Source: JADJLQ01 sp034439915
GTDB lineage: Bacteria > Bacteroidota > Bacteroidia > Chitinophagales > Saprospiraceae
Reading direction: 5' to 3'
Assembly (NCBI GenBank): GCA_034439915.1
Contig: JAWXBI010000132.1
Span: 1 to 64,000, forward strand
Length of the DNA stretch: 64,000 nt
Shown here: positions 1 through 10,194 of the stretch, in pieces
Numbering within the stretch: position 1 is the first letter of the stretch
Layout of the letters: the number at the start of each line of letters is the position of its first letter
The notes under the pieces: model-generated
The model's database searches: none
The model's input: the letters and a program-made list of their open reading frames with translations, nothing else
Told to the model about the DNA's origin: nothing
Translations under genes and position numbers: made by a program

Positions 1-295
1 ATAAACAACTATAATCAGTAAAATATATTTGTGACATATTATTATATTATTTAATATGATAATATATGTTTCGCAGAGAATGAACCGCAATTAGATATAG
101 TTTGGATTTAATATCTAATTATACAACTAACCTATGTTCCTGAATTATGGCAGGATTTGACCTTTTCTGAGATTGAATAATTGAAAAAACTACAACCGGC
201 AATCTCCCCATTGATTTGCCAGTGTAGGAGTGAACTCGATTGGGTTGCAAAGGCATCCCGTCCCAAATTAATAAATATCTAAAATCTAAGATCTC
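1..295. other. AT-rich intergenic region at window edge
   Basis: This stretch precedes the large secreted-protein gene and is very AT-rich in its first 120 bases. I see no ORF of note, no RNA gene and no clear TTTG-N20-TAnnTTTG promoter, although the promoter of the next gene presumably lies here. Confidence 0.5.
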
Positions 296-3200
296 ATGGA
301 GAAAACTACACGTGATTGTTCGAGCCTAATTGGCAAATTTTTTAAATTTAAAGTGATCCCGCTGATCATATTCTTGGGATTGTCCGTATGGAGTAATGAA
401 CTCCAAGCTCAGGCATGCCCAATGACGTGTCACAACGTCAATTTATCCCTTGACACCGTAACGGGCGGAGCATCCCAAATGGTCCCAGAAGACTTATTGT
501 CAAATCCGGCTTCCTGCCCTGGAGGTGTGTTTGGGATAGTGCTTTATGATCCGGCTGGAAATGAAATTGGTTCTATTGTGGACTGCAGATGGGTGGGGTA
601 CACCCTGATCGGTAAGGTCATAGACAGCATTACCGGCAATAGTTGTTGGTCGAAGGTTAAAATTGAAGATAAAGCAGGTCCAAACCTGAATTGTGTCCGT
701 GATACGGTATCCTGCTTTCTTTTGGATGAATATACTGCCGGATTGGATCGTTTTCCTTTAGGACAGGCCACAGACAATTGTGGTATAAAAGCAAAGGTTT
801 CTATTTCAATGGTCTGTAACGAATTTCCTTGTACCAATCTGGAATTCGTTGGATTATGTGTCCGGACGGTCATTGCCACGGATAAGTGGGGGTTGACCTC
901 AACCTGTCAGGACAGTTTGTGGGTCTCCAGAGATACTTTAGCTAATTTGATAGGACCCCGGGATACCATCATAGACTGTCATGTTGCCGATACCATTGCA
1001 AAGGATGCAAATGGCAACCCGCTTCCTCAGCGCGTTGGTGTGCCAACTATCAATGGCAACTCGGTTTGGCCAAACAATAATGTCTGTAAAATATTGAGCA
1101 GATATACGGATACAAATTATCCAATCTGCGGAAAGAGCAGAAAAATACGCCGGCAGTGGACGGTTACCGATTGGTGTACTAGGAAAGATACAGTTGCCAT
1201 CCAGTGGATTAAAATTCAGGATACCACTGACCCGGTCGTACCCGAATTTCCAATCATAAATGCAAATGTGGGGCCTCACGATTGCAAAGCACCTGTCGAT
1301 ATTATAAAGACAAACTTTATGGATTGTTCCGGAATTAAAGAAGTGTTTTATACTGCCACCATCTTCCACTCCGGACATGGTGGAAGTCCTTATGTACTTA
1401 ATGGTTACCTGGTTGCACCCAAAACAAGAATTTACCTTCCGACAGGCTCTCATGAGATTCACATTTTTGTAACCGATAGTTGTTTAAATATTACAGAAAA
1501 AATACTGTTGGTCAATGTAAATGACCTGACTCCTCCAACTCCGGTTTGTGATGAAAGAACGGCCACTACCTTGGATCCGACCCAATGCTGCGCGCGCATA
1601 TATGCTAAAGATCTCGACAATGGAAGTTATGACAATTGTTGCGGAACGTTGTATTTCTCCATCGCACATATGGATACACTCATTAGATACCACGATTTAT
1701 TGGTCGCAAGAATTATTGCTAAGTTTGGTGTAACTAAATACCAGCAAAAAGTCAACTTTTTCGAATTGTTGATTGATCGATGGATGAACTGTCTTTATTT
1801 TGACGATTTTATAAACCTCGGTGCCTGCGGTAATCAACAATTGGTATTGAGGGTTGCTGAAGCATGTAAAATCCGACCCTATGATCCCCATGTAAATGGT
1901 GAATCAGAACATAGTTATTATTGTAAAGCTGCTTATTCCAATCCTGAAGGATACAGCAACGACCAGGGTACAATTGATATTACAATTGCTGAAATACTCG
2001 GAAACATTCCGGCCAATCTGATTAATACCAACTTTACTACTGCACCTAAAAATTACAATGATTGTATGGTGCAGGTAAATGTATCGGACAAACAAGCGCC
2101 TACCTGTGAAGTAGCCTCAGAAAAATACGCTTATTGTGACGGTGTGCCTTATGTTAATGTTTTTGAAAACAAATATTCCAATGGATACAACAACCTGTTG
2201 AATTGTTCTAATGCGAATGGTATTTATGATACTGCCTACCTGAAGCTGGATCAGTACGACAACGGCGGACAAGTGAATCCCTATACTTTGTTTGACATCC
2301 CGTTATTTAAAGACAATTGCGGTGCCGTCAAAGTAGATACCCTTACTTCGGGGAGTCTCAATAATTGCGGGGCCGGTACATTGCTCAGGACCTGGACCGG
2401 TACAGACCAATGCGGTTTATTAACGACCAGTTGTTCTCAAAAATTAAAGGTTTTGCACCGCTCAGACTTTGAAATCCTGTTCCCGAAAGACCTGGACACC
2501 AATTGTATCAACAACCCGATACTCTTCAATAATCCTTCTGGGGAGAATTATCCAAAAGTGTTTGATGACGACTGTGAACACATTGGAATTTCATTTCAGG
2601 ATCAACGATTTGAAATTGCCAGTGATGCGTGTTATAAAATCGTACGAACCTGGAAAATTATCGATTGGTGTGTTTACGACCCAAATCAATCTAAAAATTA
2701 CAAGGATTTTATAGTAGATACCAGTGCAGAATACCGGGCTGTCTCAGACAAAAAATTAGACCGGTTTTGCCAATTCAGATACCTGAAGGACAATGGAGAT
2801 GGTGTTATTATTTATACGCAGATCATTAAAGTAGTGAATAAGATCGCACCGACCATAACCAGGTTGGACAGCACGATCGTCTGTGCCGGTAATCCGGTAT
2901 CTTGTTTAGGTCATGTCGCGCTTACCATGGGCGTTACCGACGACTGTACCGCACTTAGCGAAATCAAATGGGTTGTGCTGATCGATTCTTTTAACAATGG
3001 TTCAGTAAATAAAACTATTTATCTCGTTGGCGCTACCGCTACCCTGAGTGGTGGATTCCCGACAGGTAAACATAAAATCACTTTTATTGCCAGTGATCTT
3101 TGCGGCAATACAACTGTCCGTGAGAATATTGTCGAAGTAGAGTTATGCAAAAAACCTACTCCTTATCTGTTGAACGGATTGGCCGTGAATTTAATGCCTA

Positions 3201-4711
3201 TCGACAACAACTCGGATGGTACACCCGAGTCGGGCATGGTAGTCATCTGGGCCCAGGACTTTGACGCAGGTAGTTCTGCAGGATGTGGTCAACACGTGGT
3301 AGCTTACTCATTCTCCAGTGATACTTCCAACAAATTCAGAACCTATACCTGTGACAGTATAGGGCAACGGTTTGTAAAAGTTTGGGTAACAGACAGCTAC
3401 GGTAATCAGGATTTTGTGACTACCTACATTCTGATACAGGATAACAACAAAGCTTGTTCACCGGGTCCTCAGGCTTTAAAAGCAAGTATTGCCGGAAAGG
3501 TAAAAACCGAGGATCAGTTTGACATTGAAAAAGTAAACGTTGTCCTGGATGGCAGTGTGATGCAGCCTTTCCTTACCAAATCAGATGGGACCTATGCATT
3601 TCCGAATATGCCGGTCGGTGGAGGTTATAAAATAATGCCTAAAAAAGACGTTAACCCGATGAATGGGGTATCCACGCTGGATATTTTGTTAATTCAAAAG
3701 CATATCCTTGGAATTTTACCGATCAAATCTCCTTATAAGCTGATTGCGGCTGATATCAACAAATCAAATGATATCTCTACCGTGGACCTGGTTGAGCTCA
3801 GAAAATTGATATTGGGTATTTATGAAACCTTCCCGACCAATCAATCCTGGAGATTTATACCGAAGGGATATGTCTTTAAAAACCCGAATAATCCTTTTGA
3901 CGGCGGATTTCCGGAGCATCAAGCTATACCTTCTTTCAATCAAAATACCTTCGTTGATTTTGTAGGAGTAAAGATCGGTGATATCAATAGTTCAGTGACC
4001 GCTAATCAGTTATTGGGTGCAGAGTTCAGGTCACCAGGAGAAGAACTGACACTGAAAACTGAAAACATACGATTTAAAGCCCACGAGCAAGTCCTCGTAC
4101 CGATCTATGCGGCAGACGTAATGAAACTACAAGGATTTCAATTTACCCTTTCTTTTAATAATCAGGCCCTGAAATTTGATCAGATTATTCCCGGTGCTGT
4201 TGAAATGAGTAACGCCAACTTTGGTATTCAAAAGGCTGCAGAAGGTATGATTACCGCCAGCTGGACTACGATCAAACCGGCTGGGATTGGTGACCAGCCA
4301 CTATTTACCCTGAAGTTCATTGCTCTACAAAGTGCTCAACTGCAGGATAAACTGGTAATCAATTCAGTCATTACTAAAGCTGAAGCATATAACGCTCGCA
4401 ATGAAGTCATGGGAGTTAAACTACAAATCGGTCAATCCGCTTACAACGAAGCCCTCGTCCTTCTCCAGAATGTACCCAATCCCTATACACTTGAGACCAG
4501 GATAGGGTATCATATGACAGGTTCTGGGACGGCAATATTAAATGTATATGATTTAAACGGAAGGATGATAAAACAACTTAACCTGAAACATCAAAAAGGG
4601 TACAACGAAGTAAAAATCAACAAGAAGGATTTAAATGCTTCCGGAGTATTGTATTATCAATTGCAAGCACCAGGCTTTACTGCCACAAAGAAAATGGTTG
4701 TCTTAGAATAG
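296..4711 (+). CDS. Large secreted protein with dockerin-like, cohesin-like and T9SS type A sorting domains
   Basis: A 1471-residue exported protein. Residues 1-39 form a signal peptide ending in a small-residue cleavage site (LQAQA). The long middle part, to about residue 1060, is rich in cysteines and in repeated TDNCG/TDQCG-like motifs resembling HYR/immunoglobulin-like surface repeats. A carboxypeptidase-regulatory-like segment follows (about 1062-1118), then a dockerin-like pair of calcium-loop motifs (about 1118-1180, with DINKSNDISTVDLVELRKLI), then a cohesin-like domain (about 1245-1355). The last ~90 residues form a T9SS type A sorting domain (NVPNPYTLETRIGY... to a final KKMVVLE). 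I infer export by T9SS and anchoring at or release from the cell surface; the ligand is unknown. Its own terminator follows. Confidence 0.8.
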   Translation: MEKTTRDCSSLIGKFFKFKVIPLIIFLGLSVWSNELQAQACPMTCHNVNLSLDTVTGGASQMVPEDLLSNPASCPGGVFGIVLYDPAGNEIGSIVDCRWVGYTLIGKVIDSITGNSCWSKVKIEDKAGPNLNCVRDTVSCFLLDEYTAGLDRFPLGQATDNCGIKAKVSISMVCNEFPCTNLEFVGLCVRTVIATDKWGLTSTCQDSLWVSRDTLANLIGPRDTIIDCHVADTIAKDANGNPLPQRVGVPTINGNSVWPNNNVCKILSRYTDTNYPICGKSRKIRRQWTVTDWCTRKDTVAIQWIKIQDTTDPVVPEFPIINANVGPHDCKAPVDIIKTNFMDCSGIKEVFYTATIFHSGHGGSPYVLNGYLVAPKTRIYLPTGSHEIHIFVTDSCLNITEKILLVNVNDLTPPTPVCDERTATTLDPTQCCARIYAKDLDNGSYDNCCGTLYFSIAHMDTLIRYHDLLVARIIAKFGVTKYQQKVNFFELLIDRWMNCLYFDDFINLGACGNQQLVLRVAEACKIRPYDPHVNGESEHSYYCKAAYSNPEGYSNDQGTIDITIAEILGNIPANLINTNFTTAPKNYNDCMVQVNVSDKQAPTCEVASEKYAYCDGVPYVNVFENKYSNGYNNLLNCSNANGIYDTAYLKLDQYDNGGQVNPYTLFDIPLFKDNCGAVKVDTLTSGSLNNCGAGTLLRTWTGTDQCGLLTTSCSQKLKVLHRSDFEILFPKDLDTNCINNPILFNNPSGENYPKVFDDDCEHIGISFQDQRFEIASDACYKIVRTWKIIDWCVYDPNQSKNYKDFIVDTSAEYRAVSDKKLDRFCQFRYLKDNGDGVIIYTQIIKVVNKIAPTITRLDSTIVCAGNPVSCLGHVALTMGVTDDCTALSEIKWVVLIDSFNNGSVNKTIYLVGATATLSGGFPTGKHKITFIASDLCGNTTVRENIVEVELCKKPTPYLLNGLAVNLMPIDNNSDGTPESGMVVIWAQDFDAGSSAGCGQHVVAYSFSSDTSNKFRTYTCDSIGQRFVKVWVTDSYGNQDFVTTYILIQDNNKACSPGPQALKASIAGKVKTEDQFDIEKVNVVLDGSVMQPFLTKSDGTYAFPNMPVGGGYKIMPKKDVNPMNGVSTLDILLIQKHILGILPIKSPYKLIAADINKSNDISTVDLVELRKLILGIYETFPTNQSWRFIPKGYVFKNPNNPFDGGFPEHQAIPSFNQNTFVDFVGVKIGDINSSVTANQLLGAEFRSPGEELTLKTENIRFKAHEQVLVPIYAADVMKLQGFQFTLSFNNQALKFDQIIPGAVEMSNANFGIQKAAEGMITASWTTIKPAGIGDQPLFTLKFIALQSAQLQDKLVINSVITKAEAYNARNEVMGVKLQIGQSAYNEALVLLQNVPNPYTLETRIGYHMTGSGTAILNVYDLNGRMIKQLNLKHQKGYNEVKINKKDLNASGVLYYQLQAPGFTATKKMVVLE

Positions 4712-4742
4712 GCAACCCTGCGATATACTGTTTTTGGGATGG

Positions 4743-4783
4743 GACCCCTCTTCATCAAAGGGTGAAGGGGGTCTTTTTTTTTA
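4743..4783 (+). terminator. Intrinsic terminator after the large secreted protein
   Basis: The arms GACCCCTCTTCA and TGAAGGGGGTC pair with one bulged base across a short loop, followed by nine T residues. It sits 31 bases past the stop codon of the preceding gene and before ruvX. Confidence 0.85.
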
Positions 4784-4831
4784 TTTAAAGAAGGAAATTA
4801 AATTCATGGTGATCGTAAAGTAAAACAGGAT

Positions 4832-4839
4832 TACTTTTG
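4832..4839 (+). promoter_or_regulatory. Candidate -7 box (TACTTTTG) upstream of ruvX
   Basis: TACTTTTG matches the Bacteroidota -7 consensus TAnnTTTG and ends 8 bases before the ruvX ATG, which would give an almost leaderless mRNA. I do not see a TTTG element at the expected distance upstream, so this is only a candidate. Confidence 0.35.
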
Positions 4840-4847
4840 CACCGAAA

Positions 4848-5255
4848 ATGGCCAGGGCACTAGGAATAGATTATGGGCTAAAACGAACAGGTTTATCTGT
4901 CACTGACCCATTGCGGATTTGTGTCAACCCTCTACCAACCATACCCACCGGGGAAATAATGGATTTCATTGAGGATTATTTGAAAAAAGAAAAAATCGAC
5001 CTGATTGTTTTGGGTGATCCTTACCACCGGGACGGAACACCTACTGACCTCCATGTGCAGATCCATACTTTTGCAGAAGCATTACGACTAAAATATCCTG
5101 AAATCATTATTGATTTTCATGACGAAAAATTTACCAGTATCCAGGCTGTTCGTAGTTTAATTGGTAAGGGAACACCGAAGGAAAAAAGAAATAAATCCGC
5201 CATCGATCAAATGAGTGCGGTATTAATCTTGCAGGGTTATTTAAAACATTATTGA
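4848..5255 (+). CDS. ruvX: RuvX/YqgF family Holliday junction resolvase-like nuclease
   Basis: A 135-residue protein of the usual length for the YqgF/RuvX family, which has an RNase H-like fold and is implicated in Holliday junction resolution and 16S rRNA 5'-end maturation. The N-terminal GIDYGLKRTG (residues 6-15) carries the first catalytic Asp, GDP occurs mid-protein, the DEKFTS segment follows, and the C-terminal KSAIDQMSAVLIL supplies the last catalytic Asp. The start ATG is preceded by a possible -7 promoter box. The stop codon lies 3 bases before def, so the two are likely co-transcribed. Confidence 0.93.
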   Translation: MARALGIDYGLKRTGLSVTDPLRICVNPLPTIPTGEIMDFIEDYLKKEKIDLIVLGDPYHRDGTPTDLHVQIHTFAEALRLKYPEIIIDFHDEKFTSIQAVRSLIGKGTPKEKRNKSAIDQMSAVLILQGYLKHY

Positions 5256-5258
5256 AAT

Positions 5259-5822
5259 ATGATATTGCCGATATATGCTTATGGACAGCCGGTCTTAAAA
5301 CAAGAAGGATTAATATTGGATTTCTCCGCCTATGAGGACCTGGATGCCTTGATCCAAAATATGTGGGACACGATGTATTCCGCAAAAGGAGTGGGTTTGG
5401 CGGCTCCTCAAATAGGCCTTAGCCTCAAATTATTTGTAGTGGATACCAAACCTTACGAAGAAGATGGAAAATCTTTTGAAGGAATAAAAAAAGTCTTTAT
5501 CAATCCGGTTAAGCTGGAAGAAAACGGTTTGCCGTGGGCTTTTGAGGAAGGTTGTCTTAGTATTCCGGACTTAAGGGCGGAAGTTGACCGAACCCCGCTT
5601 ATCCGACTAAAGTATCATGACCAAGCCGGCACCGAACTCGAAGAATTATTTGATGGGCTTAACGCCAGGGTAATCCAGCATGAATATGATCATGTACAGG
5701 GTATCCTGTTTATTGATCGGTTAAAACCTTTAAAAAAAAGAATGATGCAGCGAAGGTTGGATGCCATAAAGAAAGGCCAGATTGAATCCGACTACCGGTT
5801 AAAGTTTTACCGAAAGCCATGA
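5259..5822 (+). CDS. def: Peptide deformylase
   Basis: A 187-residue metallohydrolase that removes the formyl group from the N-terminal methionine of new proteins. All three family motifs are present: GVGLAAPQIG (44-53), EEGCLSIP (96-103, with the metal-ligand Cys) and HEYDH (141-145, with two His ligands and the catalytic Glu). It follows ruvX by three bases. Its 3' end overlaps the 3' end of the convergent ribE by 16 bases. Confidence 0.96.
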   Translation: MILPIYAYGQPVLKQEGLILDFSAYEDLDALIQNMWDTMYSAKGVGLAAPQIGLSLKLFVVDTKPYEEDGKSFEGIKKVFINPVKLEENGLPWAFEEGCLSIPDLRAEVDRTPLIRLKYHDQAGTELEELFDGLNARVIQHEYDHVQGILFIDRLKPLKKRMMQRRLDAIKKGQIESDYRLKFYRKP

Positions 5823-6412
5823 ACTTTATGAACTTCCAGCTGGCGATCAAGGTATTTAGCTATCAGGTCAAATTCAATGTTCACCCGATCTCCCGGTTGT
5901 ATAGTCCGAAAATTAGTGTGCAGATAGGTATAGGGGATAATAGAAACCTGGAATGCCCCGTATTTAAGATCTGAAATAGTCAGGCTTACCCCATTGACGC
6001 TAATCGAACCTTTCTTAATTGCCAAAGTGGAATAGGCGTCAGGTAATTCAAATTCATAGACCCAACTTCCGTCCTGATCGATAACACGCTTACAAGAAAC
6101 TGCCGCATCAATATGGCCCTGGACCATATGACCTTCCCATCGGGAATCTATTTTGACAGCGCGTTCTAAATTGATTATATCTCCCTCGTGCCGGTCTTCA
6201 AAATTGGTAATATGTAAGGTCTCCCTGACCAGGGTGCACCGATGCCAATCAGGACCCAATTCATCAATAGTCAGACAGGCTCCATCATGGGATAGACTTT
6301 GATCGATACGCAATTGCGGCGTTAGGGGCGACTCAATGTACAATTCCAGGTTAGATAGGGAGTTCTTGATTTTTATTATCCTACCCGAGGCTTCAATAAT
6401 TCCGGTAAACAT
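5807..6412 (-). CDS. ribE: Riboflavin synthase, alpha subunit
   Basis: A 201-residue protein that dismutates two 6,7-dimethyl-8-ribityllumazine molecules to riboflavin. The diagnostic N-terminus MFTGIIEASGRI is present. The protein consists of two homologous lumazine-binding barrels, the second beginning near GHMVQGHIDA, and contains the conserved SHDGACLTI and SVNGVSLTI copies of the binding loop. The ATG overlaps the TAA of the upstream gene by one base (TAATG), which suggests translational coupling to the gliding-associated protein gene. I saw no FMN riboswitch. Confidence 0.95.
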   Translation of the reverse strand: MFTGIIEASGRIIKIKNSLSNLELYIESPLTPQLRIDQSLSHDGACLTIDELGPDWHRCTLVRETLHITNFEDRHEGDIINLERAVKIDSRWEGHMVQGHIDAAVSCKRVIDQDGSWVYEFELPDAYSTLAIKKGSISVNGVSLTISDLKYGAFQVSIIPYTYLHTNFRTIQPGDRVNIEFDLIAKYLDRQLEVHKVHGFR

Positions 6413-9180
6413 TATCTCAATATTTGTATAAACCCTTTGCGGTCTTCTACGATTTGATTCGTATTTTCCTGAAATCCGAATATCCTGCAGATGTAATAAT
6501 ATGTTCCTTCATTTAGATCCCTTCCTTTTTTATCCTGCCCATTCCAACTGATCAGTGGATTTTCTGTTTCAAATAATACTTCTCCCCAACGGTTGTATAC
6601 CTGAAATTCAATTTTTAACACCCCTGAATTAATTCTTGGAATATATAAATCGTTCGATCCATCCCCGTTGGGAGTAAAGCTGTTGGCCAACTCGTACTCT
6701 AGTTTACAACTGGGGGGGCAAACTTCGTTGAACAGTTTGCTCTCATTGCCGGTATTATCGACTGAAGTGACTAGGTAACAACCGGTAAAGCCTGAGTCAG
6801 GGATATGTTTTATCGTATTGACCGAAGGGTCTAGTATAGAAAAAATCTTAGTAAATGTTGAGGTTGTAATACTGTTCTTAAAATATATATTAAAGCCTTT
6901 AAGGTCGTCTATGAAACAAGTATCTGTATTTCCAAAGCGCCAGCTCAATTCATTTACAGTACTTCCGTCCTGGTCTTTAACAATACAATTTCTCGCAATG
7001 GCAAGCACCGGTTTACAGGGTGCAACAGTATCCACTGGTAAAGCACAGATTTCCTGTGAAAAATTCATGATCGGCGAAGGCAGCCCGGCAATTCCGTAAG
7101 TGCCTATGGATTGGATTTTATAACAATATTCTATATTGTTGTTCACCTGTCTATCCCGATAGGAGTTGGAATTTGAATTGCCTATTAATTCGAATGCAGC
7201 AGCAGGCGATTTTCTCCAAATTTCATAATTAAAATTGTTCCAGGGAGATTCAACTTCCCAACGGAGGAGCACCTGCCGATCAGATCCAACTGCTTGCTGA
7301 AATATGGAAGAAGAAGGAAAAGAAAGGCCATAGGGTCTGGTTTGATTGTTTACGAAAAACTGCAACTGATACGAATATGGTCTGGTGCTGCTAGATACAT
7401 TCTTATCCACATATAACGTGTCGGTAAAATTGCTAAAAATAGTTGAAGTAAAGGTCGCACCGGCCACGGGTGTAAATACCGTATTTGGCCTAAAAATACC
7501 TTCCGCACGCAACAACACGATTTTATAAGGGCCGGGGTTTTTGAGCGTATCCAGATCAATGGCCAGTGGCATGATCCAACGTACTTCTATTTCACCCTGA
7601 TTGAGGTCAGTAATATTTACGGTCGTTTTGGTAATAAAGGGCAGGTCGCGTTTCAATTGAATACACGTCTCTTCTGACGGCAAGCTTACAGTTCGGTTAT
7701 ATGAATTTCCGCCAGGTGAAGTCAGAGCAAATTCCGCCAGAATCCTGTAACAATGAGTTTTTCCGGATTCCACCATATCATCTTCAAAAAAATACGTGTC
7801 ATTGATCTTTGTTCGCACATTGGAGGCGATTCGGACATAGCCCTTGCCTGCTAAACCCGGAGTGCAGGTGTCAATCACAAACTGATTGCTGTTAATTTTT
7901 CTCCAAACCGAAAACCCTTTAAAATAATCATTCACCGTCACTGCACACCCGTTAGGGTAAGTCCAGTTGACCCGTATCAGGTTGTTGCTGATGGAAGCTG
8001 AACCGACATCCCGGGGTGGGGGGCCAACAATTTTAATCCTGATTGTTTTCAAATCGGCAAGACCGGAGGAATCTTTAAAATTGTCAACTGCCCTAAAGAC
8101 TACATTATAGGGTACTTGCGATATATGTTCACAGGAAGTTTGCCAGGTAAAGGTCCCGGTTGCAATTTGGTTCTGGAAACCTCTAGGGGCGTTAAAAACA
8201 GCTTTATTAACAATTACATTAAAGGGGCCCCCAAGTGCAGATATGGCAATTTTCTGGGTATTGTTATTGTCTGAAGCAGCAACTTTAAATTCTATTTTGC
8301 TTCCCGCTATGACACAAATATCATTAGGAAGGGTCAATACCGGAGGTTCATTGCTGCAATTCTCAATAGTAATTTGCATGTCCCGGATTATGGTATTGAG
8401 CAGGATGCCATTGCGATACTCCTTGATAAGGATGGCTATGTTATATTCTCCTTCTTTTTGAGGGGCATTCCAGACAAAATTGCCATTGGTCTTATCCAGC
8501 GAAATTTTGTTGTCTGCACCGGGAATGATCTGATCCGGAAACCTGTAATTTGGTACTTCAGAGCCGGTTGCCTGAAATGGAACGATGAGTTCGTAAGCTA
8601 ATGAGTCCCCATCCGGATCATAGGCATTGATATTGTGGATAAATTTTTTACCTATACATCCAAAATCAATAGGAGGCTGGAGTAAAATAGCTGAATTATT
8701 GTAACCCTGAATAGTGGAATTGAGCAAAGTGAGGGTAGTGGCCAGATGAAATTGTATTCCTACTGAATTGGGAAAATTCAGGTTTAGAATATTACCCACC
8801 CGGTTGGGGTCCGTCATATTTACGGTATAGGTCCCTGTGCCGGGATAAGTATGTTCAGCGACATAAAAATTGCGTTTGGTATCATTTTGAAGGATTTCAC
8901 CTTTTCCCAGGGGCCCATTGATACGATAAATGGACTGGGTTTGGCCATCGCCCCAGGATAAAGTAATACTGTCCCGGTCTGCCCCGGTGCTGCTGGCTTT
9001 AGTATAGGTTGTTACGGTCAACCTGATTTTCAGCGGTCCGATCTGAACATAAGTGATGTCCCCGGCGCGGTTATGAGTGGCATATAGAGAAGGAGCAATA
9101 AAAATCAACCCAATGGCAAAAAAAGCATGCAGCAACTTCTTTCTATCAATAGGAATGCTATGTAAGAACATAAAATTCAT
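6412..9180 (-). CDS. Secreted surface protein with gliding-motility-associated C-terminal domain
   Basis: A 922-residue exported protein. The N-terminus has a basic, hydrophobic signal peptide ending near LYA, followed by THNRAGDITY, a motif seen at the mature start of many Bacteroidota PKD/adhesin-like proteins. The middle is beta-rich, with fibronectin III-like segments. The C-terminus (about 835-922: NSFTPNGDGSNDLYIP, YNRWGEVLFET, WNGQDKKGRDLNEGTYYYICRI) is the gliding-motility-associated C-terminal (T9SS type B) domain, which directs export through the outer membrane. The specific ligand or function is unknown. It is translationally coupled to ribE downstream, a metabolically unrelated gene. 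Confidence 0.85.
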   Translation of the reverse strand: MNFMFLHSIPIDRKKLLHAFFAIGLIFIAPSLYATHNRAGDITYVQIGPLKIRLTVTTYTKASSTGADRDSITLSWGDGQTQSIYRINGPLGKGEILQNDTKRNFYVAEHTYPGTGTYTVNMTDPNRVGNILNLNFPNSVGIQFHLATTLTLLNSTIQGYNNSAILLQPPIDFGCIGKKFIHNINAYDPDGDSLAYELIVPFQATGSEVPNYRFPDQIIPGADNKISLDKTNGNFVWNAPQKEGEYNIAILIKEYRNGILLNTIIRDMQITIENCSNEPPVLTLPNDICVIAGSKIEFKVAASDNNNTQKIAISALGGPFNVIVNKAVFNAPRGFQNQIATGTFTWQTSCEHISQVPYNVVFRAVDNFKDSSGLADLKTIRIKIVGPPPRDVGSASISNNLIRVNWTYPNGCAVTVNDYFKGFSVWRKINSNQFVIDTCTPGLAGKGYVRIASNVRTKINDTYFFEDDMVESGKTHCYRILAEFALTSPGGNSYNRTVSLPSEETCIQLKRDLPFITKTTVNITDLNQGEIEVRWIMPLAIDLDTLKNPGPYKIVLLRAEGIFRPNTVFTPVAGATFTSTIFSNFTDTLYVDKNVSSSTRPYSYQLQFFVNNQTRPYGLSFPSSSIFQQAVGSDRQVLLRWEVESPWNNFNYEIWRKSPAAAFELIGNSNSNSYRDRQVNNNIEYCYKIQSIGTYGIAGLPSPIMNFSQEICALPVDTVAPCKPVLAIARNCIVKDQDGSTVNELSWRFGNTDTCFIDDLKGFNIYFKNSITTSTFTKIFSILDPSVNTIKHIPDSGFTGCYLVTSVDNTGNESKLFNEVCPPSCKLEYELANSFTPNGDGSNDLYIPRINSGVLKIEFQVYNRWGEVLFETENPLISWNGQDKKGRDLNEGTYYYICRIFGFQENTNQIVEDRKGFIQILR

Positions 9181-9315
9181 CAGTTAACAAAAATACCGTT
9201 TTTTTGAACCCCGGGATCACTGCTTTATCTGAATGTATATAACGATTCAAAATCACCCTAAATTGAGATGGCACAATAAAATAATATACTATTTCAGGCA
9301 GTTTTCAGCAGCAGT

Positions 9316-10194
9316 TCAACCCATTAAGTCCAGGCATTCTTTAACTGCATCGTTCCAATCCCTTAGCCCAGGTTTAAAAGTATCTTCAATTTTCGACAGG
9401 TCAAGGACACTATAGGCCGGGCGGGGGGCTGGCCTTTTAAACTCACTGGAGGACATTGGACGGATATGACATTGAAGCCCCAGGTAATTGACAAAATACG
9501 TGGCAAAATCAAACCAGCTGATGGCTCCCCGGTTAGTACAATTATATGTTCCATACCACTCGGGGTTGTTGGGGTTGGCAAGTACCTTTGATAAAATTTG
9601 TCGTATTACTTTTGCCAGATCAGTTGCCCAGGTCGGGGCTCCGATTTGATCATTCACTATTGTCAGTTCTGACTTGGTTTTGGCCAGATCAATGATCGTA
9701 TTCAAAAAATTGGACCCTTTTTGAGCATAAACCCAGGAAGTCCTTAGAATAATGGTTTTGGGGTGATGAAATTTCGACTTTTGTTCCCCTGCAAGTTTAG
9801 ATGCGCCGTAGACATTCTTAGGTTTACAGTCATCCGTTTCTTTTAGTGGCCTTCTCAAATTATTGTGATATACATAATCGGTAGACAGGTGGATGAATGG
9901 TATATTATGGCGGTTACAGGCTTGAGCCAGGATGCGGGGACCTGAGGCATTGACAGCCCAGCATGGTTCGGCGTCTGATTCGGCTTTATCTACCGCGGTG
10001 TAAGCAGCGCAATTGACGAGAGCAGCGACCGCATTATTCTGAATAAAAGCGTCCAAGTGGTCCGGACGGGTAATATCCAGCTCGGTATGATTTAGGGCAA
10101 TGGGTTTAAACACTTCGTCGTGTCCGAGTTGATCCAGTGTAGCCCGTCCAACCTGACCATTTGAACCTGTAATCAGGATTTTATAAGAAGCCAT
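9316..10194 (-). CDS. rfbD: dTDP-4-dehydrorhamnose reductase
   Basis: A 292-residue extended short-chain dehydrogenase performing the last step of dTDP-L-rhamnose synthesis. It has the N-terminal nucleotide-binding ILITGSNGQVG, the STDYVY segment, and the catalytic Tyr-Lys in VYGASKLAGE. The start overlaps the end of rfbC by 14 bases. rfbA and rfbB are not in this window, so the pathway must be completed elsewhere. The product would feed cell-surface polysaccharide synthesis. Confidence 0.94.
   Translation of the reverse strand: MASYKILITGSNGQVGRATLDQLGHDEVFKPIALNHTELDITRPDHLDAFIQNNAVAALVNCAAYTAVDKAESDAEPCWAVNASGPRILAQACNRHNIPFIHLSTDYVYHNNLRRPLKETDDCKPKNVYGASKLAGEQKSKFHHPKTIILRTSWVYAQKGSNFLNTIIDLAKTKSELTIVNDQIGAPTWATDLAKVIRQILSKVLANPNNPEWYGTYNCTNRGAISWFDFATYFVNYLGLQCHIRPMSSSEFKRPAPRPAYSVLDLSKIEDTFKPGLRDWNDAVKECLDLMG

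Noticed and set aside
938..1462. Long minus-strand ORF inside the first secreted protein gene
   Set aside because: It is fully contained in a well-supported 1471-codon gene and has no recognisable domain; it is an antisense shadow.
5807..6412. FMN riboswitch upstream of ribE
   Set aside because: ribE starts within the stop codon of the upstream gene, and no RFN-element sequence is visible there.
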